This document shows, piece by piece, positions 1 through 6,841 of a stretch of DNA of 11,220 nt (within the stretch, counting starts at the first letter, position 1; each line of letters begins with the position of its first letter). The position numbers and the translations under genes are program-made. The notes beneath the pieces are model-generated. The model saw only the letters and a list, made by a program, of their open reading frames with translations. It searched no databases and was not told the origin of the DNA. This DNA is from Methylotetracoccus sp. (lineage in GTDB: Bacteria; Pseudomonadota; Gammaproteobacteria; Methylococcales; Methylococcaceae): positions 1 to 11,220 of the forward strand of contig JALORT010000023.1 in the NCBI GenBank assembly GCA_025458755.1, in the 5' to 3' direction.

Positions 1-569
1 CGCCCGCGGGATTGCCGGACCGGAAAATAGCCTATGTCGGACCGCCCGCCAATGCCGGTCTCCGGGAAATTTTCCGCGACCTGCTGCTGGAGCCCGGGTG
101 TGACGGGTTCCCTTGGCTGAAGGCTCAAGCGAACAAAAATTCCAACGACTACAAAAGAGCCTGCCAGGATGTGAGAAGTGACGGCACCTATTTGGATGTG
201 GCGGTCAATGATCCGACGACCGTCCGTGAATTGACCACCAACGAGGCAGCGATCGGCTTGATGAATTTCGGTTTCTTCAATGCGCAGAAGGATAAGCTGG
301 CCGCGCTCGAAGTGGATGGCGTCACCCCGAGCGAGAGCACGGTTTCTTCCGCAACCTACCCTCTCACCGGTACCTTGTACTTCTATGTGAAGAAGTCTCA
401 TGTGGGCAAGATCCCGGGCCTTGCCAAGTTCATCGAAGAGTTCACGAGCGAGAAAGCCTTCGGCGATAGGGGGTATCTGGTTGCCAAGGGACTGATTCCT
501 CTGGCGAAGGTCGATCGTAAGGTGTCCACCGACATCGCGAAACTGCTGGCACCCGCGTTCGCACCTTAG
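1..569 (+). CDS. PstS-like phosphate ABC transporter substrate-binding protein, C-terminal part (5' end outside window)
   Basis: The frame is open to the left edge, so this is the 3' part of a longer gene; the TTG at 12 is not a real start because the preceding codons read on in the same family pattern. The visible ~188 residues resemble the C-terminal lobe of PstS-type periplasmic phosphate-binding proteins. Matching features are the LPDRKI-YVGPPANAG stretch (the family usually has a GPP-x-SGTR phosphate-contact loop), an E-A-A-I-G-L-M-NFGFF segment, a YPLTGTLYFYVKK segment and a GYLVAKGLIPL end. In this family the protein captures phosphate in the periplasm for PstCAB. In the contact loop the usual SGTR reads NAGLR, so ligand specificity may differ. 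No pstC, pstA or pstB follows; the next gene is an unrelated DUF1499 protein, so this could be an orphan binding protein. Family assignment is good; exact ligand is uncertain. Confidence 0.8.
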   Translation, partial: PAGLPDRKIAYVGPPANAGLREIFRDLLLEPGCDGFPWLKAQANKNSNDYKRACQDVRSDGTYLDVAVNDPTTVRELTTNEAAIGLMNFGFFNAQKDKLAALEVDGVTPSESTVSSATYPLTGTLYFYVKKSHVGKIPGLAKFIEEFTSEKAFGDRGYLVAKGLIPLAKVDRKVSTDIAKLLAPAFAP

Positions 570-607
570 CACCGCGCGGAACGAAGTCTATGGGATCGGA
601 ATTCGCG

Positions 608-625
608 GCTCGGTGCTTAACGAGC
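608..625 (+). repeat. Small inverted repeat after the PstS-like gene
   Basis: GCTCG (608-612) pairs with CGAGC (621-625) across an 8-base loop. It lies about 40 bases after the stop of the PstS-like gene, where a terminator would sit, but no T-run follows, so a factor-independent terminator is not supported. A second, longer-range pairing is possible between GCACCG at 569-574 and CGGTGC at 611-616. Confidence 0.25.
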
Positions 626-677
626 TGCGGATTCTTCGTTAATTTCGGGGCGAGCGTAGTCTGGTTGAGCCGCCAAC

Positions 678-1142
678 ATGTTGAATTTTCGTTTCCGGAG
701 TGTCGCCTGCCTTTGCTCGGCGTCACTCCTGCTGGGGTCGGCGCTACGGGCCGAAGCGGGTGAAATGCCGGTTTCAGACCGCTTCATCGAACCCTGCCCG
801 AAGACACCCAACTGCGTCTCCAGTCGCGACCGGGACGAGGGTCGCTTTATCCGCCCTCTGTCATTCGACGGCGCAGCCGAGCAGGCTTGGAAGCACCTCA
901 GGACGGCGCTGCTGGAGGACGAGCGCGTTCGCGTCGTCGCGGAAGGGCCTGGGGTCCTTCGGGCCGAATCGACCAGCCGGGTTTTCCGCTTCGTGGATGA
1001 CCTGGAATTCCGGTTGATCCCGGAAGAACACATTATCGATGTCCGTTCGGCCTCACGGGTCGGCTACTGGGATTTGGGTGCGAACCGGCGACGCGTCGAA
1101 CGCATTCGAGAACGTTTCCAGGCCTTGATGGCCCAACGCTGA
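678..1142 (+). CDS. DUF1499 family protein, probably exported
   Basis: A 154-residue protein that fits the DUF1499 family, whose function is not established. The N-terminus has basic residues (R5, R7) and a hydrophobic run ending in ALRAEA-G, a plausible signal peptidase I site, so export to the periplasm is inferred. The mature part starts with the family's hallmark CPKTPNCVSS near residues 39-48 and ends with the second hallmark, FVDDLEFRLIPEE followed by DVRSASRVGYWDLGANRRR. Length is normal for the family. The ATG at 678 has no good Shine-Dalgarno sequence; it is chosen because it places an intact signal peptide at the front. The next gene, nadC, starts 21 bases after the stop in the same frame, so the two may share a transcript. 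No lipobox cysteine is in the right context, so a lipoprotein is less likely. Confidence 0.85.
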   Translation: MLNFRFRSVACLCSASLLLGSALRAEAGEMPVSDRFIEPCPKTPNCVSSRDRDEGRFIRPLSFDGAAEQAWKHLRTALLEDERVRVVAEGPGVLRAESTSRVFRFVDDLEFRLIPEEHIIDVRSASRVGYWDLGANRRRVERIRERFQALMAQR

Positions 1143-1163
1143 GCATACGATCATCGGCACGCC

Positions 1164-2015
1164 TTGGACACCACTCGCGAACACCTCTCGGCGGTCGATA
1201 TCGCCATCATCGATCTCGCGCTGGCGGAGGATATCGGCAGCGGCGATCTGACCGCCCGCGTCATTCCGGAGCCGAAGCTCGCTACGGGCCTGCTGACCAC
1301 GCGCGAGAACATGGTCGTATGCGGTGCGGCTTGGTTCGATGCCGTATTCGCGCGACTGGGTTCCGCGGTGTCGAGCGAGTGGTTCGTCGCCGACGGTGAC
1401 GAGGTGATGGCCGGGACTCGTTTGTGCAGGCTGCACGGCCAGGCGCGCGCCCTGCTGACCGGGGAGCGGACCGCGCTCAACCTGCTGCAGACTCTGTGCG
1501 GTACGGCAACGCGCGCGCGCCGCTTCGCGAATGCGGTGGCTGGAACAGGGTGCAGGATTCTGGACACCCGAAAGACGCTGCCGGGCTTGCGACTGGCGCA
1601 GAAATACGCCGTTCGCTGCGGCGGTTGTTTCAATCACCGGAAGGGCTTGTACGACGGCATCCTGATCAAGGAGAACCACATTCTCGCCGCGGGATCGATC
1701 GCGCAGGCCGTCGCGGCAGCCCGGGCATTGAAGTCCGGAGTAACGATCGAAGTGGAAGTCGAAAGCTTGCCGGAACTGCTGCAGGCATTGGAAGCTGAGG
1801 TGGAACGCATTTTGCTTGATAACTTCGACCTGGCGATGACGCGGGAAGCGGTCGCGGTGACGGCGGGACGCGCACAACTCGAGGCTTCCGGGAACGTCGA
1901 CCTGGGGACGATCCGGGAACTGGCGGAAACGGGCGTCGATTTCATCTCCGTGGGGGGGCTGACGAAGAATGTGCAGGCCGTCGACTTGTCGTTGCGTATC
2001 CGCCTGGACGAATAA
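1164..2015 (+). CDS. nadC: Nicotinate-nucleotide pyrophosphorylase (quinolinate phosphoribosyltransferase)
   Basis: This cytoplasmic enzyme joins quinolinate and PRPP to give nicotinate mononucleotide, CO2 and pyrophosphate, the step where the de novo NAD pathway meets the common route. The 283-residue product has the full NadC pattern: AEDIGSGDLT (21-30), GERTALNLLQ (100-109), DTRKTLPGLR plus AQKYAVRCGG (134-154), HR-x-GLYDGILIKENH (158-172), EVEVE (196-200), ILLDNF (216-221) and SVGGLTKNVQAVDLSL (262-277). The arginines, lysines and histidine that bind the two phosphorylated substrates lie in these motifs. The TTG at 1164 is the first possible start after the in-frame TGA that ends the DUF1499 gene (1140-1142), and it keeps the normal N-terminus; the next ATG is within the conserved domain. 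No clear ribosome binding site is visible. No nadA or nadB is in the window. Confidence 0.96.
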   Translation: MDTTREHLSAVDIAIIDLALAEDIGSGDLTARVIPEPKLATGLLTTRENMVVCGAAWFDAVFARLGSAVSSEWFVADGDEVMAGTRLCRLHGQARALLTGERTALNLLQTLCGTATRARRFANAVAGTGCRILDTRKTLPGLRLAQKYAVRCGGCFNHRKGLYDGILIKENHILAAGSIAQAVAAARALKSGVTIEVEVESLPELLQALEAEVERILLDNFDLAMTREAVAVTAGRAQLEASGNVDLGTIRELAETGVDFISVGGLTKNVQAVDLSLRIRLDE

Positions 2016-2102
2016 TCGGTCCAGGGATCGATTGTTCCGCGATGGCCCGGGTCTGCTCCACCACGGGGCATCGTCCGTGTTTAAGACAATCGGCTCAAGG
2101 CG

Positions 2103-2867
2103 TTGAAAATTGCGAGCTGGAATGTAAATTCGCTGAGAGTGCGTTTGCCGCAACTCGAAAAGTGGCTGGGAGAACATCGCCCTGAGGTTGTCGCGCTCCA
2201 GGAAACCAAGGTGATGGACGAGGACTTTCCGGTCGACGCTCTGGCCTCTCAGGGCTACCATTGCGTGTTCAGCGGCCAAAAGACCTATAACGGGGTCGCG
2301 CTACTGAGTCGAATTCCCTTGGAACACGGCCTGACCGCACCCCCCGACTGGGTGGATCCGCAGCGGCGGGTTATTGCCGCCACGGTAGGCACGACTCGGA
2401 TCGTCAATCTGTATGTGCCAAACGGCAGCGAGGTGGGTTCGGAGAAGTACCGCTACAAACTTGAGTGGCTGGAGAGAATGGCGGATTTCCTGTCGGCTGA
2501 GCTGGCGAACTGGCCGGAGTTGGTGGTCTTGGGGGACTTCAATATCGCGCCGGAGGATCGGGACGTTTACGATCCCGAAGCTTGGCGCGAGAAGATTCTC
2601 TGCAGTACGACCGAGCGCGAGGCGTTCAGGCGACTGCTGGACCTGGGCCTCAGCGACGCGTTCCGGCTGTTCGAACAACCGGCAGGGAGCTATACCTGGT
2701 GGGACTACCGAACCACTGCGTTCCGCCGTAACCATGGTCTCCGCATCGATCACATCTTGGTCAGCGAATCCATGCGGCAGCGACTCCGTGAGTGCCGTAT
2801 CGACCTCGAGCCGCGAAAGCAGGAGCGTCCTTCGGACCACACACCGATCGTGGCTGTGTTCAGCTAG
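2103..2867 (+). CDS. xth: Exodeoxyribonuclease III / AP endonuclease
   Basis: A 254-residue member of the ExoIII (Xth) branch of the exonuclease-endonuclease-phosphatase superfamily. It cuts DNA 5' of abasic sites and removes nucleotides or blocks from 3' ends in base excision repair, using a divalent metal. Catalytic and metal-binding positions are all present: N7 in SWNVNS, E34 in LQETK, Y104 in NLYVPNG, D145 and N147 in LGDFNIAP, D216-H217 in LRIDHIL and D245-H246 in the terminal SDHTP. The YTWWDYR segment (197-203) is typical of bacterial ExoIII. The TTG start at 2103 gives the canonical beginning (M)KIASWNVNSLRVRLPQL; an AAGG just upstream is too close to serve as a good ribosome binding site. 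It lies 87 bases after nadC and 91 before the isocitrate dehydrogenase gene. I cannot tell xthA from paralogue names such as exoA. Confidence 0.95.
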   Translation: MKIASWNVNSLRVRLPQLEKWLGEHRPEVVALQETKVMDEDFPVDALASQGYHCVFSGQKTYNGVALLSRIPLEHGLTAPPDWVDPQRRVIAATVGTTRIVNLYVPNGSEVGSEKYRYKLEWLERMADFLSAELANWPELVVLGDFNIAPEDRDVYDPEAWREKILCSTTEREAFRRLLDLGLSDAFRLFEQPAGSYTWWDYRTTAFRRNHGLRIDHILVSESMRQRLRECRIDLEPRKQERPSDHTPIVAVFS

Positions 2868-2920
2868 TGGGTACTGCGGCGTGCGGGTACGCGGAAGGCG
2901 GCAGACCCATCGATGTTAAC

Positions 2921-2941
2921 CAGAACTGCAAACCCGTTCTG
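2921..2941 (+). repeat. Inverted repeat in the leader of the isocitrate dehydrogenase gene
   Basis: CAGAAC (2921-2926) and GTTCTG (2936-2941) are perfect 6-base complementary arms with a 9-base loop, ending 17 bases before the ATG at 2959 and just ahead of the ribosome binding site. There is no T-run after it. It could be a weak hairpin, an operator or chance. Confidence 0.25.
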
Positions 2942-2958
2942 TCAAGCAGGAATCCAAT

Positions 2959-3972
2959 ATGCACAAAATCACCCTGATCCCGGGCGACGGAATTGGCCCC
3001 GCCATTGTCGATGCTTCGGTGCAAGTGATCGAAGCCACGGGCGTCAAAGTCGATTGGGATACGCAACTGGCCGGCATGGCTGCGGTCGAAGAGCATGCGA
3101 CGCCGCTACCGGAGGAAACGCTGGAATCCATCCGGCGCACTCGAGTCTGCCTGAAAGGGCCGCTGACCACACCCGTGGGCGGCGGGTACCGCAGCGTCAA
3201 TGTCACGCTGCGCCAAACATTCAATCTGTATGCGAATGTCCGTCCGGCCATGTCGTTCGAAGGAACGAGCTCGCCATTTCGCAATGTTGATCTGGTGACA
3301 ATCCGCGAGAACACCGAGGGTTTGTACGCCGGTATCGAACATTTCATCAAATTCGGAGAGGAGAAGATTGCGGCGGAGAGCATCGCGGTGATTACCCGCC
3401 AGGGTTCGGAGCGGGTGGTCCGGTTTGCGTTCGACTATGCCCGTGCGGCCAACAGAAAAAAGGTCACTCTGGTCCACAAAGCCAACATTCTGAAATGCAC
3501 CGGGGGGTTGTTTCTGGAAATCGGTCGCGACATCGCCAAGGAGTATCCGGAGATCGACTTCGACGAACGTATCGTCGATGCCTGCTGTATGCAGTTGGTG
3601 ATGAAACCGGAAATCTTCGATGTGATCGTTACGACGAATTTGTTCGGGGACATTCTGTCGGATCTGGCAGCAGGCCTGATCGGCGGTCTGGGATTGACTG
3701 CGGGCGCCAACATCGGCACCGATGCCGCCATCTTCGAAGCTGTCCATGGCAGTGCTCCCGACATCGCGGATCTCGGCATCGCCAATCCGACCGCGATGAT
3801 TTTGGCGGCTTCGATGATGCTGGAGCATCTGGGTGAAAAGGAAGCGGCCGGCAGGATCGAGCGGGCGGTTCGCGCGGTCATCCGGGAAGGGCAGATTCTG
3901 ACTCCGGACCTACGCAAAGACTCCGGGTTTGGGACCCAGCAGATGACCCAGGCCATCATCGCGAACTTGTAG
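2959..3972 (+). CDS. Isocitrate dehydrogenase, NAD-dependent type
   Basis: A 337-residue beta-decarboxylating dehydrogenase. It converts isocitrate to 2-oxoglutarate and CO2 in the TCA cycle. The substrate loop reads SVNVTLRQTFNLYANVRPA (79-97), the form seen in NAD-type isocitrate dehydrogenases and not in 3-isopropylmalate dehydrogenases. R85, R95, R116, Y123, K174 and the metal-binding aspartates D231 and D235 (NLFGDILSD) are in place. HGSAPDIA (263-270) carries the aspartate (D268) that favours NAD; NADP enzymes have lysine and tyrosine around this point. Length (short, ~335 residues) fits the NAD type better than the ~416-residue NADP enzyme of E. coli. A CAGGAA ribosome binding site lies about 7 bases before the ATG. 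Homoisocitrate or tartrate dehydrogenase are less likely alternatives. The gene ends convergently to priA, with a REP-like repeat between. Confidence 0.9.
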   Translation: MHKITLIPGDGIGPAIVDASVQVIEATGVKVDWDTQLAGMAAVEEHATPLPEETLESIRRTRVCLKGPLTTPVGGGYRSVNVTLRQTFNLYANVRPAMSFEGTSSPFRNVDLVTIRENTEGLYAGIEHFIKFGEEKIAAESIAVITRQGSERVVRFAFDYARAANRKKVTLVHKANILKCTGGLFLEIGRDIAKEYPEIDFDERIVDACCMQLVMKPEIFDVIVTTNLFGDILSDLAAGLIGGLGLTAGANIGTDAAIFEAVHGSAPDIADLGIANPTAMILAASMMLEHLGEKEAAGRIERAVRAVIREGQILTPDLRKDSGFGTQQMTQAIIANL

Positions 3973-4057
3973 GCACTCCCCGGCCGACCACAACGCTTTA
4001 CTTGACTCCACGTGATCAGCGGTGCCTGTGTGCATAGCCCCCCGACCATGAAGACGG

Positions 4058-4149
4058 GTAGAAGGCCGGATAAGCGCGGCGCATGCGGCGATCCCGCAGA
4101 CAGATCCGTATGCCGGATGCAACGCGATGCAACTGATCCGGCCTTCTAC
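4058..4149 (+). repeat. Pair of inverted REP-like elements (BIME-like) between convergent genes
   Basis: The outer arms GTAGAAGGCCGGAT (4058-4071) and ATCCGGCCTTCTAC (4136-4149) are perfect 14-base complements. Inside each half is a smaller hairpin: GCCGGAT (4065-4071) with ATGCGGC (4083-4089, one mismatch), and GCCGGAT (4112-4118) with ATCCGGC (4136-4142, perfect). The wording GGCCGGATAAGCGC-GGCGCAT closely resembles known REP sequences, which have GTAG at one end and a GCCGGAT...ATCCGGC stem, and two opposed copies make a BIME. The position between the stops of two convergent genes is the usual home of such elements. It may also help end or stabilise both transcripts. Whether other copies and a RAYT transposase exist in this genome cannot be seen here. 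Confidence 0.75.
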
Positions 4150-4194
4150 GCCACGCGTTCACGGCAACCCATACCTGGCAGCACTGTTGGATCA

Positions 4195-6519
4195 TCAATA
4201 GCATTCGACGGGATCAATGTCGATTGACCATCGCACGCGGCGCGCGAGAGTGAAGCCCGGAATGGCGCGTTCGAGTTGGCTGACCAAATCATGCAAGGGC
4301 TTGCGTTCCGGGCTCAGCATCCCGAGCTGGTACCGGTAGCGGCCTGCCTGCCGCGGCATCGGCGCGGGTGCTGGTCCAAGCAGTGCGATCGTTTCTGCCG
4401 CCCACTGAGAGGCGTGTTCCCTGAGTTGTTGCAGAAACGCAAGCGCACACGCTTGATCGTGTGCATCGGCCCGCCAGAGCGCCATATGGCTGGCCGGCGG
4501 CAAACGAGCCAGGCGGCGTTCGGTCAAAGCCGCTCTGGCAAAACGGCCGTAGCCTTCAGTGATCAGCGTTTTCAGCAAGGGATGGTTTGGATGCCGGGTT
4601 TGTAACACGACCGTGCCCGGCCGTTCGGCTCGCCCGGCCCGACCCGCTACCTGCACGACCAGCTGCGACATGCGTTCGCTGGCACGAAAATCCGTCGAAA
4701 ACAGCAACGCGTCGGTATCGACGATGGCGACCAGAGTGACGCGCACAAAGTGGTGACCTTTGGCGAGCATTTGGGTGCCGAGCAGGATATCCACATCACC
4801 GCGATGCACCCGGTCTAACTTTTGCTGCAGACTACCCACTCTGCTGGTGCTGTCCCGATCGATGCGCAGCACACGCTGGCCGGGGAAGATCTCGCCGAGG
4901 GTTTGTTCAAGCCGCTCCGTGCCCTGACCCAGCGGGCGTAGTTCCGAGCCGGAACAGTTCGGGCATGTGTCAGGCAGTGGCCGCTCATGGCCGCAGTAAT
5001 GACACCTTAGGCAGGCATCGCCGGCATGGACCACCAGACGGGCATCGCAGCGCGAACAGGGAGCCACCCAGCCGCAGTCGTGGCAGATCAAGGTGGGGGC
5101 ATAGCCGCGACGGTTCAGAAACAGCAGCACTTGCTCGCGCCGCTCCAACGTCCTCCGGATTAAATCGATCAGGTACGATGAGAGGCCCTGCTGCAGCCGC
5201 TGATGCCGAATATCCAGCAAATGAAAGCGGGGCGTGGCCGCGCCTCCCGCACGATCCGGAAGTGCGAGGGCTCGGAAACGTCCTCGGGCGACGTTCCAGA
5301 GACTTTCGAGCGAGGGTGTGGCAGAGCCGAGCAGCACCGGGATGCCGAGATAGCGGGCTTTCTGAATCGCAACATCGCGGGCCGAAAAGCGGAATTTTTC
5401 CTGCTGTTTGAAGGAGGGGTCGTGCTCCTCGTCGATGATGATCAGTCCCAGTTGTCTCATAGGTACGAATACCGCAGAGCGCGTGCCGAGCAGGATCCGC
5501 GTTTCGCCGTTCTGGATGCGCAGCCAGGCTGCCAAACGCTGCGTTTCACGAAGACGCGAGTGAAAGACCCCGATGGGTACCCCGAAGCGTTCCTGGAACC
5601 TCTTTTCAAGTTGGGGCGTCAGGCTGATTTCCGGAACCAGCACCATTACTTGTTCACCGCGCTGTAACGCAGCTTCGGTCAAGCGGAGGTAAACTTCGGT
5701 CTTTCCGCTGCCAGTGACACCATCAAGCAGAAAGGCAGCGTAGCGCCCAAATGCCGCGGAGACGGCGCACAGGGCCTCGGTTTGGGCCGCGTTCAATGGA
5801 ATCGGCCCGGGTGACTTAAGATCCATGGCAGCCGCGGGCGGCAGCGAACCACTGAGAGATTGTGGATTTGTCGCAGCGTGTGCCGCGTCCAGGTTCGAAG
5901 GCATTGTATCCAACGGGGTGCCGTGCGCGTTGCGCACACCGCCCACGATTTTTTCGGAATCTCTGAGCTCGGCGAGTCCTTGCTGGATCAGCACAGATGT
6001 GGTTTTCCGCCAGCGCGGGTCGATGGCGCGCAGCCTGCTCGCCGAGAGGCCGAAGGGAGCCTCCTTCAGCGACGCGAACAGCGACCTCAGCCGTCGATGA
6101 CCAGGCAGAGAGTCGGCGGGAAGCACTGCTCCCGCCTCCGTCAGTGTGAGCTCCTGTTCGACGGTGATCTCCGCCTGACGCACTGTGCGGAGCAGATTCG
6201 GAAACGCGGCGGCCATCACCTCGCCCAAGGGATGATGGTAGTAGGAAGCAGCCCATTTCAGCAGTTTGACATCTTTCGGTGTCAAAAGAGAGGCGTGGTC
6301 CAATACGGCGAGGATCGTTTTGAGCCGCGAAGGATCCATCTCCGTTTTCTCGCTGACTCCGATCAGATAGCCGACGCGTGTATGGCGTCCGAACGGGACC
6401 TGAATCCGCACACCGGGCTGCAGCACTTCGGGCGTTTGACCAGGCAACGGCAGATAATCGAAGATTATTCGCAGCGGCATGGGCAAGGCGATGCGCAAGA
6501 CCGGGGTATCGATCTTCAT
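4195..6519 (-). CDS. priA: Primosomal protein N' (replication restart helicase PriA)
   Basis: PriA recognises abandoned replication forks and D-loops and reloads DnaB through PriB/DnaT or PriC. The 774-residue product has all parts in order: the N-terminal 3'-end-binding domain (about 1-105), a winged-helix region (about 110-195), the helicase core with Walker A GVTGSGKT (267-274) and DEEH (363-366), a zinc-binding insert with paired cysteines at C479/C482, C488/C491, C506/C509 and C519/C522, motif GTQMLAKGHHF (581-591) and the arginine-finger motif QVAGRAGR (623-630). The end RWSIDIDPVECY matches the family's C-terminal domain. It is about 40 residues longer than E. coli PriA; much of the excess sits in an Ala/Ser/Pro-rich linker near 193-240. 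An extra cysteine (C503) lies inside the zinc insert. The ATG start at 6519 gives the normal N-terminus; no strong ribosome binding site is seen. Confidence 0.97.
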   Translation of the reverse strand: MKIDTPVLRIALPMPLRIIFDYLPLPGQTPEVLQPGVRIQVPFGRHTRVGYLIGVSEKTEMDPSRLKTILAVLDHASLLTPKDVKLLKWAASYYHHPLGEVMAAAFPNLLRTVRQAEITVEQELTLTEAGAVLPADSLPGHRRLRSLFASLKEAPFGLSASRLRAIDPRWRKTTSVLIQQGLAELRDSEKIVGGVRNAHGTPLDTMPSNLDAAHAATNPQSLSGSLPPAAAMDLKSPGPIPLNAAQTEALCAVSAAFGRYAAFLLDGVTGSGKTEVYLRLTEAALQRGEQVMVLVPEISLTPQLEKRFQERFGVPIGVFHSRLRETQRLAAWLRIQNGETRILLGTRSAVFVPMRQLGLIIIDEEHDPSFKQQEKFRFSARDVAIQKARYLGIPVLLGSATPSLESLWNVARGRFRALALPDRAGGAATPRFHLLDIRHQRLQQGLSSYLIDLIRRTLERREQVLLFLNRRGYAPTLICHDCGWVAPCSRCDARLVVHAGDACLRCHYCGHERPLPDTCPNCSGSELRPLGQGTERLEQTLGEIFPGQRVLRIDRDSTSRVGSLQQKLDRVHRGDVDILLGTQMLAKGHHFVRVTLVAIVDTDALLFSTDFRASERMSQLVVQVAGRAGRAERPGTVVLQTRHPNHPLLKTLITEGYGRFARAALTERRLARLPPASHMALWRADAHDQACALAFLQQLREHASQWAAETIALLGPAPAPMPRQAGRYRYQLGMLSPERKPLHDLVSQLERAIPGFTLARRVRWSIDIDPVECY

Positions 6520-6562
6520 GTTTCGCTTTGCTGGTTTGTTATGGGCGGATGGAGTGAGGGGT

Positions 6563-6580
6563 GTGAAATTTCACCGGTGA
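6563..6580. promoter_or_regulatory. Two overlapping perfect palindromes, possible operator for priA
   Basis: GTGAAATTTCAC (6563-6574) is a perfect 12-base palindrome, and TCACCGGTGA (6571-6580) is a perfect 10-base palindrome sharing its TCAC. The result is three alternating GTGA/TCAC half-sites in 18 bases. They lie 44-61 bases upstream of the priA start codon, where a regulator would be able to act. No regulator is assigned. Confidence 0.4.
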
Positions 6581-6655
6581 CGGGACAGGATCGAAGCCGC
6601 GTGAGCGCCAAGGGCGTTTCTCGGGCAACCGACGAACGCGGAGAGCCCCCCGCCG

Positions 6656-6664
6656 TTATCCCCA
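6656..6664 (+). promoter_or_regulatory. DnaA-box-like site (one mismatch)
   Basis: TTATCCCCA differs from the DnaA consensus TTATCCACA at one base. It faces the perfect box at 6671-6679 with 6 bases between, making an inverted pair. Alone it would be weak evidence. Confidence 0.45.
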
Positions 6665-6670
6665 TTGACC

Positions 6671-6679
6671 TGTGGATAA
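6671..6679 (-). promoter_or_regulatory. Perfect DnaA box
   Basis: TGTGGATAA on the plus strand is the exact reverse complement of the consensus TTATCCACA, the high-affinity R1-type box. It is about 150 bases upstream of the priA start and about 260 upstream of the HNH start. The match is seen directly; DnaA binding is inferred. Confidence 0.6.
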
Positions 6680-6766
6680 CTGTGTGTGAAAAGTAGCTGG
6701 TGGATGCCATGACGGTGGAATGGGCATCCAATTCCCGCCACGAAAACCAATTTCCCCTTGATGGTC

Positions 6767-6784
6767 CTGTTTTATTAAAAACAG
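6767..6784. repeat. AT-rich perfect dyad adjoining a TATAAT hexamer
   Basis: CTGTTTT (6767-6773) and AAAACAG (6778-6784) are perfect 7-base complements around ATTA. The dyad ends 5 bases before TATAAT, so it covers the place where the -35 element of that promoter would lie. This position suits an operator. It resembles a LexA box at its ends (CTGT and ACAG), but the spacing is 10 instead of 8. Confidence 0.4.
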
Positions 6785-6789
6785 CCACT

Positions 6790-6795
6790 TATAAT
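6790..6795 (+). promoter_or_regulatory. Candidate -10 hexamer for the HNH gene
   Basis: TATAAT matches the sigma-70 -10 consensus exactly. No good -35 lies 16-18 bases upstream (the nearest TTGATG at 6758 is 26 bases away), and the area is AT-rich, so use of this promoter is uncertain. Transcription from here would give a leader of about 140 bases. Confidence 0.4.
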
Positions 6796-6841
6796 GGTCA
6801 AAGTCCAGCGAGGTCAGGGGTTTTCCGGACGGGGTGGCTAC

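Noticed and set aside
1053..2279. 408-residue minus-strand open frame across DUF1499, nadC and xth
   Set aside because: It lies antisense to well-supported genes, is rich in Arg, Gln and His as expected from the reverse frame of GC-rich coding DNA, and resembles no family.
5860..6696. 278-residue plus-strand open frame antisense to priA
   Set aside because: It is a shadow of priA with no recognisable domain and runs across the palindromes in the spacer.
6767..6784. LexA (SOS) box
   Set aside because: CTGT and ACAG are 10 bases apart; the gammaproteobacterial LexA site needs 8.
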